Below are positions 1 to 12,500 of a DNA stretch of 64,000 nt, piece after piece (position 1 is the first letter of the stretch; each line of letters begins with the position of its first letter). A model generated the notes under the pieces. It was not told the origin of the DNA. It searched no databases and was given only the letters and a program-made list of their open reading frames with translations. This stretch comes from Paralichthys olivaceus. Its lineage: Eukaryota; Chordata; Actinopteri; Pleuronectiformes; Paralichthyidae. Location of the stretch: NCBI RefSeq assembly GCF_024713975.1, contig NC_091096.1, positions 21,698,458 to 21,762,457 of the forward strand. The letters run 5' to 3'. The position numbers and the translations under genes are program-made.

Positions 1-214
1 GCTGCAGCTTTCGCGCGCCGATTTTCCTACGTATGCGGACGGTCGGAGCGCGCGCCGCCTCTCTCTCCAGACTGGGACTGCGTCACAGACAAAACAATTT
101 ATACTTAAGAAGACTTCAGATGAGAGCAAATGTCAATGCTAGCGTTACATTTAACTCTACAGAGGATGATTCCAACTGATTTCATTATAAACCTATTGAT
201 TCTATGGGACATTT

Positions 215-341
215 CACATCCGTCAATGTAGAATCTATTGTATTTTTGTTGTATCCAAATACCGGACTGCTATGACAAACTAATTTCCCTTTGGGGATGA
301 ATAAAGTAATCTATCTATCAATCTATCTATCTATCTATCTA
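215..341 (+). mobile_element. 3' tail of a non-LTR retrotransposon (LINE/SINE-type) with ATCT repeats
   Basis: The stretch TTTCCCTTTGGGGATGAATA followed by AAGTA and then ATCT repeats matches the typical 3' end of fish L2/Rex-like LINEs and their SINE partners, which finish in short tandem repeats instead of poly(A). The 5' part is not recognisable, so this is a truncated insertion. The exact family cannot be given without a repeat library. Confidence 0.6.
309..341. repeat. (ATCT)n microsatellite
   Basis: About eight ATCT units with one interruption (ATCA). They form the tail of the retroelement fragment just upstream. Confidence 0.9.
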
Positions 342-1377
342 GAATGGTATTTATTAACAACAGTACCTCTAATTTCACAGGATTTATATGTGGATATAAA
401 TATAGACAGTGAAAAAGCAACCAATGACAATGTCAGTGAACAATAAAAAACTATTGTGGGGAAAACTATTTTTTATTATTTGCGTACTGTTTTTCTAACT
501 AATCTGCAATGTTGCTATACATTCAAGTTCGTAAATAAGGTTGTTATATAATACTGGACAAAATATTCAGTTCCAGGATGAAAGATCATTTATTTATGTA
601 AGGTTGATCAATATCATTATATTATTTGTGCAATTGATTTGACATTACTGACAAATTCCACATTCACAAAAGAAAGTGGTCTGACTCCAAACCAACATTT
701 TAACTTCTCTATCAAGAGCTGCATCGATGTGGCACCACATGAAGAAGGCAATTAAAAATAACTTTGTGTTTGACAAAGTCTGAATTTTTACTGTTTTCTT
801 TCCTTTTTTATTTTGTTATCCATTTATTTTTTGTTTTTTAAATTACTTGTTTTCTTGCTTTATTTTTATTTTAGAAAAATGTCACAACTTCAGTTACTGC
901 AACGACTCAATGTTACTGAAATATACGCTTTAAATACAGCTTTATGAATAACTCGATCAGGATAATGAAGAAAAGTGAAGAAACACTGTCAGACAATAAA
1001 AATATGAGTTTCAATATTAAAATGAACTGTGGGCCTCTATGGATCTTGTATACCACCTTCTCCTCAACATGCACTGTAGATATTAGTTTGTAATTAGTTA
1101 ATGATGTTGACTTTTATTCCAATGAATACATAATTGTACAATACTGGTCATGTTTCAACCACACTGAACCTGATTACACTTCATTTAGTTTAGTTGTATG
1201 ACTTTATTTGATAAAAACAGAGAGAAAGTTGGGTCAATAATATAATACATATATATAATAATATAATTCATATTTTATGTTTGCATATGCATCTGTAATT
1301 ACACGCTTGAATATGTAGTCCCAGAAAGTGACCACTACCACTTTAAGAAAGTTGAAAGGTCACGCAGCACGTGGTGA

Positions 1378-1389
1378 ACAACATGGCGG
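1378..1389 (+). promoter_or_regulatory. YY1/TISU promoter element of trmt2a
   Basis: CAACATGGCGGC is a perfect match to SAASATGGCGGC at the presumed start of exon 1. The nearby CACGTG at 1369-1374 is an E-box. No TATA box is visible. Confidence 0.65.
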
Positions 1390-1409
1390 CGCCCTGTTTG
1401 TTTCAGTGA
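1383..1409 (+). CDS. Upstream ORF (8 aa) in trmt2a exon 1
   Basis: The ATG sits inside a perfect TISU consensus (CAACATGGCGGC) and reads MAAPCLFQ before TGA. It cannot extend into the main protein through the donor at 1439. It could be a regulatory uORF, or it may not be in the mRNA if transcription begins within the motif, as is common for YY1/TISU promoters. Confidence 0.4.
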   Translation: MAAPCLFQ

Positions 1410-2037
1410 GAGCTGCAGCTGCATGTAACTGAGAGGAGGTAAGACACATGTTGACTGTGGCTGATGTGAAACAGGAGGGGAAACTGTCACGTGTCACATA
1501 TTAACCTTAGATCCTGGAGAGCCGTTGGTTTAAATAAGAAAGAGTGAGTTCAGTAAATCTTCACTTTAGCCTGCAGCTAACGATGTATTACTGTGTGCAG
1601 GCTTTTATTGTGACATGCACACACAACTCACGTCGTTAAAGGCAACCAGTGCATGTGCATGTCCCTGTTTTAAAGTGCGGCTGTTTTGTTTTTTTTTCAA
1701 CGTCACATCTAAACGCATTAGGGTTTTACAGACGTGACGTCACGTAAACCATGACGTTTGAGCAAACTCTGAGCAGGTATCAAGCTGTTTTATTGTGAAA
1801 AGCTGTTATAAACAAACAAACCTCCTCTAAACTGTACAGTAGTTTACAAAAACGACATGTTATAAACTTACATTGAAGTGGGAGAAGTAGTTCAATATTA
1901 AAGATGTGTGTAGTCCTTGTTCAAACCACAGACAAATACCAAGATGGAGAGATGAAGGAGTGTAATTAGATTTTTATTACACCTCTTGTAAAAACTAACA
2001 AAATAGGTTCACAGTAGTTGACTGGAGGCAGTGTGTG

Positions 2038-2066
2038 CATCCATCCATCTACACCGCTTATCCTAT
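2038..2066. repeat. Fragment resembling a common teleost interspersed repeat
   Basis: CATCCATCCATCTACACCGC followed by TTATCC is a phrase found at the start of a very abundant fish interspersed repeat. Only this short piece is present, inside trmt2a intron 1. Its class is uncertain. Confidence 0.35.
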
Positions 2067-2337
2067 TTCTGCTCATGCATAAAAGATTATCGTAAAATGT
2101 ATCTTTCTATTATTAATTTGCCAGGCAGTTTTTTATTTCTAACGCACATTTCATACACAGAGGTAGATTAAACATTCTGTACAGGGACTTAAATACAACA
2201 CAGAGACAAAAAAACACAAAAGCACACAAATGTCTGGTCACGTTGGCTTAACTTTTTTTTCTTCTCACACATACTCTTGAGCATATGTGACATTCTGCCT
2301 GCTTATGGTGTTTTTTATGTGTCCACCAAGCAGAGTG

Positions 2338-5300
2338 ATGGCTGATGTTAGTGACAGCCCACCGGCTGATACGGCCCCCCCAAAGGAGGAGACACCTGAC
2401 GCCCTCCCCCAGGACTCCAGCACCGATGGTGTAAAGTCTGACGTCAAAGCTGGAGAAGATGAGAGCGAAGCGGCCTCTGACCAGAATGTGTACCGCTACA
2501 TCAAAGAGGACCTCTTCACATCCGAGATCTACAAAGTGGAGATCAGGAATCTGCCCAAGTTCATCGGCTTCAACGACCTGAAGAAGTTCCTGGCCAAGCA
2601 CGGCCTCAACCCGCACAAGATCAAGCTGTTTGGCAAGCACCTGTTTGCCTTCGTCACCTTTAAGAACGAGGAGGAGCGCGACAAGGCCATGAAGATGGTG
2701 CACGGCATGCAGTGGAAGGGCCAGGTCCTGAGCGTCAGGCTGGCCAAACCCAAAGCTGACCCCATCCAGAGGAAGAGGAGGCAGGAGGAGGAGGGAGAGG
2801 GCGCGGGAGGGCAGCCCCCGTCCAAGCGGGCAGAGGGCGACCAGGAAGAGGAGCCGCTCAGCGTCCAGATCGCCAACGTGGTGACTCCTCTGTGGAATGT
2901 GCCATATGAGGAGCAGCTGAAGAGGAAGGAGCAGGAGGTGGTGGGGGTTCTGCAGAGGCTGGCAAAGTAGGTGGTGTCACTGGCCCTGTTCAGACCTGAT
3001 ATTATCTGGTGATATCATCTGTCCTGAGAGATCTGATCATAAGTGTCTCCTGTGACCAGTTGTGATCTCACTTCCTTCTCTATATGCAAATAATCATGTG
3101 TGTCGTTTGCGTTGGTGAAGATCTGAGTGATCAGATCTCAGGAAGCCTTTGCAAGTGTTCACACCTGAACTTAGTGCTGACCACTAGGGTCTGGTCTGTT
3201 CAGCAGCAACACTAGATCTGTACCAGTGAGGATTATTGAAGGTCAGCACCATGGTAGTTCATAGAAGCTTTATCAACATGTAATAGCTTCAAAGTTAACC
3301 ATGTTTATAATGATATGTTAAAAAAACTGCCCATACAAGTGGTTGTTCTCACAGTTGTATTGATGGATTAATCAATTGCTCAAGTCGATTCTGCAAAAGC
3401 GTGATGGAGGTGAAAAAGCTCTGTGTCTGCATCATACAGTTAATAACTTCAAGATGTCCCACTGTCTCTTTTTCAGAGAGATTGGAAGCACCAACAAAGC
3501 CATGCTGCCCTGGCTGTTTGCACAGAAAGGGAAATACAACAAAATGTGTTGTCCCCTGGAAGCTATTCAACCATCTCCTACACAGGTGCACTCACACACT
3601 GGGTCTAACTTGGGTCTTACTGAACATCAGCCACTGCACAGCTATATGTACAACTACTTTCACGATCTCACTGAATCATATAATCAACAAAATATAAGAA
3701 AATGTTCCCAAGGTGACGTCTCCAAATGACCGACAGCCCAAACAGTACAAAACCCAAATATTGTTGATTTCTAATGACATAACACTTAAAAAGCAGCACA
3801 TTATCCCAGCTGCTGGGAGTCTGACGTCACACACACTCTCACACTGTTTGCACCTTCTGAGCCGCAGCAGCAGCAGCAGTCCATATACCTTTGTGTCTTT
3901 TGAACACAACTTCAACATTTAAAATGCTCATTCTTACTTCTCATGTTGTTGCAATGAAGCGTATACAAATGTTTTCAAAGTATTGGAGGAGATTTCAAAC
4001 TTTTGGAACACTTGAAGTATTCAAAAGTTTCCCAAAGTCAAAGTGCTGTCAGTGGCTTTGTTCACTTTTACCGTTTCATTATATTTCAGTATTATTACAT
4101 TTTAGTAGTCTAACACTTGTAATCCCGTCCACATTTCCCTGACATGTCCTGGCAGACCGACTACAGAAACAAGTGTGAGTTCCTCATCTCAGTCGGGGCA
4201 GACGGTGAAGACAAGACCATCGGTTTCCGGTTGGGGAAATACAAAGGAGGCTCGTGTGCTGTGGTGGGGCCAGCAGAGACGTGTCATGTCTCTGCCGAGG
4301 CCAAGAGAGTGGTCTGCGAGTTTCAAAAGTTTATCAGGTAGTTAAAAATGTGTTTTAAGAACACTAAATCTTTACAAAATGTTTCCTCTGTTGCATCAAA
4401 TCTTGATATCATTTTGCCAACAGGACAACCCCGTACTCTGTGTACAGTCCTGAGACGTATGAAGGACACTGGAAGCAGCTGACTGTACGAACGACAAGGA
4501 CCAAACAAGCCATGGCTGTAGTGTTCTTCAACCCACAGGTGATCACATGTTCTCAGGTCGAACTGTCTGATTAAATAAAATACAATTTAACATCAGGCAG
4601 ATTGTTAGATTTCACCCTTTGACCTCTTTTACTTGTTCAACGATTCCAAGAAAATTGAAGAAGAGGAGCTCAACGCTCTGAAGAGCTCCATGAAGGAGCA
4701 CTTCACAGAGGGAGAGGGGAAAGCCAGCGGCGTGACCTCTCTTTACTTTGTTAGAGAGGGTCAAAGGTGAGGAGGGGGAAGCATTTAAAGACTTGCAGAC
4801 ATCAGAATAATAAGATCCATTCCACTGAACCTGTTTTGTTGTTGGCTGTGAAGGAAGTCCCCTAACCCAGAGGACTTGCCCTGTGAGCTGGTAGCTGGAG
4901 AGAGCTGCATCCATGAAGAGCTGCTGGGTCTAAGATTCAGAATATCCCCTCACTCCTTCTTCCAGGTAAGATTCCCCTCAAAGATGTTCTCAACCTCATG
5001 CTCTTTTTGTAGTTGTGTAAATGATGTAAAGCCTCCCTAAACAAAGTGCACAGGCGATAAGTGTGTGTCTGTGACCTGGCAGGTGAACACTGGAGCTGCA
5101 GAGGTGCTGTACTCGGCCGTGGGGGAGTGGGCCCAGCTGGACCAGGACAGCACCGTCCTGGACGTGTGCTGTGGCACAGGAACCATTGGCATCTCCCTTG
5201 CGAAGGTAAAGTTTGACGCCTGCGTCACTCACATGAGAATATGCTGTGAAACCCAAAGCTTGAAGTGATTCTCTGAAATTTGAGATGATGGAAGATGAAT

Positions 5301-6766
5301 GACCCTTTTAATGGTCATGACTGAATATAAACCGTCTGATTTGTGTCTCCAGAGGGTAAAGAGGGTGATTGGGATCGAGCTGTGCCAGGAAGCAGTGGAG
5401 GATGCTAAAGTTAATGCCAAGCTCAATGGTAGGACACCAGATACCACATCACAGTGATGGCACTTATATGCTGTTTGAAATGTCAGAATTGAAAGTATCA
5501 ATAGATTATATTTTAGAATTATGGCATCTGGTAGATGTTTAACAGAATACCATTTGAAAGAGATTGTATTCTGTCTAACAGTTAAACATATTTACTGTAA
5601 AACAACTTTAGGTGAATGACAACATATTATTAACAGTATATATAAATAGAAGTTAGTCATTGTAGAGAAATGGTATGCTGCTACTGTTTCACAAATGAAC
5701 CTTTGAACCAAATGAATCACTGACCTAACTGTGGAACACATATATCGATGACTCATCGTATCAGCTTCACTCTTTACATGTGTATTGTTTATGGTCCGGG
5801 GAAGTGCAGCGTTTAATTTGATGTGATTTGAACACATAATGCAAATCCTGTTACATTTTATTAAAAACATTCACTTTAAAATCGGTGCAAAAAACAGAAT
5901 CTAATTTATCATGGACGCATAACAGCTTCACTGCAGATAAACCAGGTATGATGAACAAAGTTTTGTAACACCACAGACTCTTTATTAGAAGCTCTGCACA
6001 CAACATCCAGCACACAAACAATAACAATTGAGAGTATATTGTAGAACTGTTTGAAGAGGACTCACTAATGACAAGGGATAATTCTGAAGTAGCTCCACTG
6101 CATTAACACAGGAAACAGTCCAACACAATTAACTCATGACCTGTTTGTATTTTCAGGACTAAGTAATGTTGAATTTCACTGTGGTAAAGCTGAGGACGTG
6201 TTCCCCAACATTCTCAACGCTCTCGTCTCACCCAGTGTCACGGCCATCGTGGATCCACCGAGGGCGGGGCTACGTGAGTAAACGACCACAAATTCAAAAC
6301 GGATTCCACCCACTTTTAGTGTGTCGCATGTTAAAACTATTTGTTTTAAACAAAACACAGATTCCAAGGTGATACTTGCCATCCGTAGAGCTCAGCACCT
6401 GAAGAGGCTGATTTACGTCGCATGTAATGCAAAGGCAGCCATGGCTAACTTCATCGAGTGAGTTGTAACATTGTTAATTTCTGTGTTTAGAGCAGCTTTA
6501 TGTAAGAAAACAAAGACATCACTGAGACAGTGACTAGTTCTACAATGTAACGACTCTTATGTTGGAACTTTCTTTTTTTTAGTCTGTGCAGAGCACCGTC
6601 CAACAGAGTTCATGGAGCTCCGTTCCGTCCGGTGCGAGCCTTGGCCGTGGACCTGTTCCCTCAGACCATGCACGTGGAGATGATTCTGCTGCTGGAGAGA
6701 GTGGACTACGAATCCCAGAAGCAGCAGCAGCAGAGCAGCAGCGAACAGGAACAGACTGCTTCTTAG
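2338..6766 (+). CDS. trmt2a: tRNA (uracil-5-)-methyltransferase homolog A, 11 coding exons
   Basis: SAM-dependent enzyme of the TrmA/RumA family that makes m5U (m5U54 in tRNA). Coding exons: 2338-2966, 3477-3585, 4156-4337, 4424-4538, 4651-4766, 4854-4965, 5083-5205, 5353-5428, 6157-6273, 6361-6457, 6583-6766. All have GT-AG borders and compatible phases, totalling 1860 nt and 619 aa (human about 625). The N-terminus is acidic and low complexity. An RRM spans ~65-136 (VEIRNL; FAFVTF). The methyltransferase fold has the SAM motif VLDVCCGTGTIG at 446-457, DPPRAG at 520-525, the catalytic cysteine Cys548 in YVACN, and the likely general base Glu591 in HVEM. The start is the first ATG after the 2333 acceptor. 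The C-terminus ends in a Q/S-rich tail (QQQQSSS). The chain aligns end to end with human TRMT2A. Confidence 0.97.
2982..3180. repeat. Possible MITE remnant in trmt2a intron 2
   Basis: The phrases CCCTGTTCAGACCTGATATT at the left and GTTCACACCTGAACTTAG at the right, with GATC-rich inner sequence (AGATCTGATCA, TGATCAGATCT), resemble a foldback fish repeat. The inverted arrangement is seen by eye only, and no target-site duplication was found. Confidence 0.3.
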
Positions 6767-6955
6767 TCTTACAAACAGACCCTGTGCAGTTAAGGTAGCA
6801 CAGGCTGTCCTTCAAAATTGATGCTAACATCATTTTGTTTAAATGTCTGTATGGTCTTATTCTTTAAGAGTCAATGTATCCATCATTTAACACTCACCAG
6901 TGTCTCGTACAGTAAAGTCTACTTATGTTACAACAAGGAATTGTTTAGAGCTTCA

Positions 6956-6961
6956 AATAAA
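6956..6961 (+). terminator. trmt2a: Poly(A) signal of trmt2a (proximal)
   Basis: AATAAA lies 190 bases after the stop codon. A second AATAAA at 7555-7560 could give a longer 3'UTR of about 0.8 kb. Confidence 0.65.
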
Positions 6962-7554
6962 CACTTAAGTTTTCTTACAGTATGTATTGTACTGTATTTG
7001 CTTTCATGAGCATCATGAGTCTCTTTGCCTGCATTTCAGTTTAAGAACTTATTTTTATTGTTGGATGTCTTAATATGAATGAGTTTTAGGGCCAATTAAG
7101 AGAGAAGTCATGATTCTAGGCAATATTGAAGAGGGGAAATATCAGATCAGTCACCTGCATTCAAATGAGTATTGTGGAGCATCTTGTTTAGTTATTCTTT
7201 AAGTTTCACAAATAATGAAGCACTTTTATCACATCTGCACATTATCATTAGTATCAGGACTTTGACAAGATTGAAAAAGAAACTGTCTATTATGTGGAAG
7301 GAACCACAAACTTAAGGTACAGTGTTTCTTGTGGAGGAGTAAATGTTTGGTAATGATCGACTGAGGTTATCATTGGCTACATCTGTGTTATATTCAAAGG
7401 GGTTTCACAGAGCATGGGGTTTTCTTGCTGCTTAATCCTACATTTTTCCCCTTTATTTTCATAAGGATTCATTAAATTACTTGTAAAATGTAAACCTAAT
7501 CCTTGAATTTTAAGACCATTGTAAATGTCCTGTTTTCTCATCATTTAGTGACTG

Positions 7555-7560
7555 AATAAA
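7555..7560 (+). terminator. trmt2a: Alternative distal poly(A) signal of trmt2a
   Basis: AATAAA on the + strand, 29 bases from the opposing dgcr8 signal. Cleavage 10-30 bases downstream would place the trmt2a end inside the dgcr8 tail region. Confidence 0.45.
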
Positions 7561-7569
7561 AAGCCTCTT

Positions 7570-9533
7570 TAGTCATTAGTCAAGATATTTTATTTTTGCA
7601 TAACAAATATCACTGAAGTCATGGAGCTCAGATTGCAATACATACTTCATTCTTCTAGGCAACATCTCAAACAATTCATTGGTACAACTCAACGGCAACA
7701 CATATAAAAGCATTATTTTTTTCCTGTCTTCTCACACTGACATACACATGGCAAGACTACACACGCACAGAGGAGAAAGCACATTCTTAAAGCAAACTAC
7801 AATATCACAACAGCCTTGTTTTTAAACTGATGTTGGGGGAAAAAAAAGCACAGACCCAATATTGGACAGAATAAACAGCAGTTTCTATTTTGATCCAGCA
7901 ACTTATGTATTTGTGTATTATCCTGTGTTATAAATGATTCTGATGTAGTTTGCAGCAACATGAACTCTATAAAATGCAGCATGTAAGCTTTGGTATACAC
8001 AGTTCTCATCAGCTCCTGTTGGACTCAACGACTTGATCGCATTTTGTTCATGTCAATGTGCCGACTACTTTTTACGAGGCTGTCTTTTGGGGGGGGGGGC
8101 GGTCTTATTTTTCTCATGGTTAGAAAAGCATGATCTGTTGTCATGACAATAGCAGACGTATACAAACATAATAACACAATCCATTGAAATGAGTCTTAAA
8201 GAGAATCTGCACATACTTGTATAGGCTGTCTTCTTTAAAAATACTACCTGGCTAAACAATAAATGCTTCATCAAGTTAAGGGGGCTTGGTCTTTCCACTC
8301 CCTGTTGAAGGGTGTTTTAGGTCCAATGTACTGTATATACTCTAAACCCTTCATGAAATGGATTAACTAAGGCAACATGTAGCCAACTGGACTTTCTTTT
8401 TAATGAACAGCAACGTGTTGTATTGCGTGCATGGCATTAGTTCAAGAAAAGCTAGCAAGAACTTAAGAGCATAAAATGTCTTTCACCTTTTCAGTAACAA
8501 CACTGTGGCCCTGTACTTGGGTTTACTGCAGTGTTCGGGCACCATCACACAATGTGAACGCTAAGCAAATATCGCAGGTCAAATTTCCACGCAAATCCAA
8601 GCTGCAATTTGCTTCGCCACAAGTAGTGAGTGTTTTATTTGCTCCCTCACTCTTACAGACTGGACGTAAACAGGAAGCGTTCACCACTGAAACATTCCTG
8701 TATGTGTGACCGGGGAGCAGGACGTCAGTTTGTTGCATTACCAAAGCAAAAAAAGGCAACAAATACAAGGAGTCATCTCCAGACATTCCAAAACGCAGTT
8801 ATTTCTGTACCGACAGCATGATCAACGAAAATATCCGACAGGAAACGAGTGCATGACAATAGCTCTGAAAAGTGATCACTTCAACGTTTTTTTTTTTTAA
8901 TCGTGCAAACCAAGACATCAACTGTCCGTTCTGAGAAGAAACTAATTTTTTTTGTAGTTCAGCAAAAAATATCCAGAACACCTAGAGTTAAAATACAGTA
9001 TAAACAAGTAACTTTGTTTCCCAATTAAATGAATGGTATAAATACACTAATATTAGTAGTCCTTTTCAAATACTTGAAGCACAAACAAAACTGATAAGAG
9101 GTGCTGGTACGATAAGGTTTGCCGACTGTTTTAAAAACAACACTTCAAAACAAAACCAACGGAGTAGTGGTTTTTGCAGTCAAAGAAGCATGCAGTTTTA
9201 TTTTGATGTGTCTCATCTGTTGTCAAGTCGTGTTAACGTCTTTGCACCCTGGGTGATTTTTCTTTTTCTCCTAATGCCATAGCAAGGGTGCATCTTAAGA
9301 GGTAGATGATATTTGCTCTACGGTCTGTTGTGTGCACTTAGTCCTACCCTTACATCTACCAGCTGATCCAAAACAACGTGAACAAAGGAAGCAAAGCAGT
9401 TCTACAACCTGCTCTATGTGGAACTATATTGCCATTAGATCTCAGTGATGCATAATTAAGTAATGGGTGGTGGTGTTTTGTAAGTCTGACAGTGACCGGG
9501 GTTTTCATTGCCGTGGCTCAGTGATTCCGAGAC
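7570..9533 (-). other. dgcr8: dgcr8 3'UTR
   Basis: About 1.96 kb between the dgcr8 stop codon (9534-9536) and its putative poly(A) signal. It is AT-rich, with homopolymer runs (a G10 run near 8090 and T runs near 8890), and has no conserved ORF. Small ORFs here are chance. Confidence 0.6.
7589..7594 (-). terminator. dgcr8: Poly(A) signal of dgcr8
   Basis: TTTATT on the + strand is AATAAA on the minus strand. It is the last good signal before the trmt2a tail and implies a dgcr8 3'UTR of about 1.9 kb (roughly 7570-9533). Confidence 0.6.
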
Positions 9534-12500
9534 TCAGACGTCCACGGTGCAGAGAGGTTCGCTCCCTGGCTGGGCGGACTCCATTATTGTCATCTTCGGT
9601 TTCTTTCTTGTCTCCTCCTGGAATTAAATTACAATAAAATAACAATTAAGAATTTTTTTTGTTGGCATTCTCAAATGTGCAAATCTGCTGGTGACAATGT
9701 CATTTTGTGAAGCTGGGACTGACAGCTACACCAGTCAAGATGTTTGTTGTAATGCACTCTCTTCACCTCAGGCATTAAGTAAAGCTGCAATAAGACAGAG
9801 TCCCACTAATTGAGACCCTTCAGATTTACAGTTTCCCCTGATAGAGTTCAGGGCTTCATTTGGATTAAAACTACCACCTCAACTTCCCTTCAATGAGCTC
9901 TCTGGTGAGAACATTTCCATTGACGTGCACAAAGTAAACCCTTCAGGTTCTTATTGATGGAAAAAAAGATCAACGTGTCAGAGACAAACGCACATTTTAA
10001 ATTACTTTATACGAGAAGGCCACCACTCACAAAAACAAAAGGATTTAAGTTTTACGCTTGACAGAATAACAATACATTAGACAATATTTTCGACACAACA
10101 GAACTCTGCTCACCCTCTGCGTGGCCAGTTTCGTCATTTCTTCTTGCAGTTTGTTCAAGATGTGAAGGTTTGGCTTGTTCTTTTTGGCAAACTGCTGCAG
10201 CTCGATCACACTCTTGTCAGAGCTCTCCTGCAACAAATGACTTCAATCTTCAAGAATTCTATCGGTTCATCTCTCATAATTCACTGGCTGTTCTGAAGTG
10301 AGCAATGTTCACAAGGCAATGTGGAATCAACATGCCAGTTATAAATAAAATACCACGCTGATTGATGCCATACAGATGTTTTTTCAAAGAGACAAGTAAC
10401 TTGAGTGAGGGGGGTTTATGTTGAAAAGACATCTTGACAGCTTGAAAACACCATCGTCATCACCCGAATCATCCGCTTAAGATACAAATAAAGTAAATGT
10501 TTTCCAACGACCTCAGAGGCTTAACACTTAGTGCTGAAGACAGTTCTTACCTTCTTGACCATCTTATTGCTCTCTCGGCCATACATGCGCAGCAGTGAAC
10601 CCCAGTTCTTGACGTGGGGATGAAGCATCTGCAAGATCTTCTGAGACGCTAGTTGTTTGCCAACCCTCTTGTTCTTGCCTGTTGACAATTACAATAAAAA
10701 ACGTATCATCATGCGTTGCTAATGTGTCTGTTTGGTCTGTGAAAGACTAGCAAGCATCAAAACATCAGTCGCGATAATTCAAATAAAAAGAGAAAACTTG
10801 ACCTGAATGAAATGGCTTCTATAATGATATGAATGTCAAGAGTAAAACTTAAAGGGATGTACATTAGCATCACTTTGTTGTAAAAATTGTGCATTGAGCA
10901 ATTTAAGCTATGTAATCATATATTTTCAAAGCTTAAAAAAATTATCAAAACAGTTTAAATTCTGCACAATTCATGAAAAAAATTAAATTTGAAGTAAGAA
11001 CTGTATGTAATAATATCAAAATGTGCATAGTGAGGTGCAAGGTGTCGTTTTCAATGGTGAACCCCCTCTGAACCCAACTCTCCAGATTTTACCGTGAGAT
11101 CATGTGTGAAAACGGCTTGAGTGGTTCATCATTAGAATGTGGTTAAATGAGGTTCAACTTACACCAGCCACGCACAGTGTGTTTCCCACATGTCATCACA
11201 TATTCACTCTTCTGGTTTTTTCCTGGGATCACCTCAAACTTAATGCTAGTGTCTCCCATCCCATGGTTTCTTCAGGAAAAACACAAAAAGGACAATTTTC
11301 TTAATCAATGTTTGCGACCTGACAGAGAACAGCTTTTAGTGGCCATTATGAAATTGGTAGATGATTACACTGGGTCAATATTTAGGTTTTTGTTGGTTTG
11401 TGTGTTTCAGCCCTTACCTTTTAAGGCACTCATGAAGAATCTGATATGGTGAAAGTAGTCCTGCTTTGTTGGTCAGCTCATACACCCTTGAGTCTTCTAT
11501 ACTGATATGATTAAAATACTGTGGGACAGAGCACATTGAATTATCGGTGAATTATCTCTAATTTAAAACAGTGTATTTACAAAGTTGAGCTTCATCATTC
11601 CATTTGACTGAATATGAAGAACAGGAAAAAGAAAGGTACCTCCAGTTCATCGCCCTCCACAGGCTTCTCCTCCGAGGTCTGCTTCACAAAGTCAGGGATG
11701 AGGATTTCCAGTGTGGCTCGAGCTGCAGTGTACATCATAACACCAGTGAGAACAGAAGTAGTATTACAACAAGTTACCAGTGCAACCATCTACTATTTAT
11801 AGTAAGAATTTGAAGGTATCACAAAGATAACTAGCTGTGAGGTGAGAGGAATATTATTATACATATGAATTAATAGTATTAAAGTATTATACACGTCTGA
11901 CACTGATCACATTGCTTAATACTGTAAATAATTAAAATTACCAGCTTTATTCTTGGCAAGTTTTTTACTGCTTGCTGTTCCTGTGCCGTACGTCACTCCA
12001 TCTATAATGACTGACGCTCCAAAGGGTTCACTTGGGTTCTCTGTGAAGCACAAAAATGTGGTTCATTTGATTTGAAAAGCTTGTAAAACTAAACATGTGA
12101 CCTGTCATTTATAAGAAACAACAGCCAGACTTATGTGTGTACACGTGCAAACATGTGAATGCTACAGGGGTAATGTAAATGTAGACTTGGTTGTAGATGA
12201 CAACAGAATGAACATGAGTAGATTTTCGGATGATATTCAACAGAGAACCTCGGCTGATGATACTTACCACATTCAAAAAAGTTGTAAACAGGTCGAACCT
12301 TGAGGACACGTTGCATATATTCGTGCAAGATGCAAACTTCAGATTTTCCATTGGGGTTGATGACAAATTCTGTTAAAAGAAAATGTATTGAAATTTGAAA
12401 AACCTTCATCAACATTACAGTTATCAGAGACTTGATTTCCGACCTTTCTTCAAAAAGATAAAAAGAGGTTAACTATTCTGTTAGTTTGCTTAAAGAATTT

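Larger units (their letters stand above)
1..1380. other. Upstream intergenic DNA, CpG-rich at left edge
   Basis: The first ~95 bases are GC- and CpG-rich, with several CGCG steps and a CGTCA half-site near base 81, which looks like the edge of a promoter. In mammals RANBP1 lies head to head with TRMT2A, so this could be the promoter of a leftward ranbp1. That is synteny inference only, since no coding exon is visible. From ~100 to 1370 the DNA is AT-rich with no supportable gene. It holds a retroelement tail and an ATCT microsatellite, listed separately. Confidence 0.4.
1371..1438 (+). other. trmt2a: trmt2a non-coding exon 1 (5'UTR)
   Basis: A TISU/YY1-like CAACATGGCGGC at 1378-1389 marks the likely transcription start. 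The exon ends in GAGGAG before a strong donor GTAAGA (GT at 1439-1440). It is joined to the acceptor at 2332-2333, which lies four bases before the main ATG. The exact 5' end is unknown. The ATG at 1383 opens only an 8-codon ORF. Confidence 0.65.
6767..7588. other. Convergent 3' region between trmt2a and dgcr8
   Basis: AT-rich DNA with no ORF of note. It holds the trmt2a 3'UTR (proximal signal 6956, possible distal signal 7555) and meets the dgcr8 poly(A) signal at 7589. No repeat is recognisable. Confidence 0.6.

Noticed and set aside
1-95. Coding exon of ranbp1 at the left edge
   Set aside because: CpG-rich sequence only; no Ran-binding-domain residues were found in any frame.
2248-2876. 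Open frames of 115-151 codons antisense to trmt2a exon 2
   Set aside because: They mirror a GC-rich coding exon that aligns with human TRMT2A on the + strand. They show no homology or splice support.
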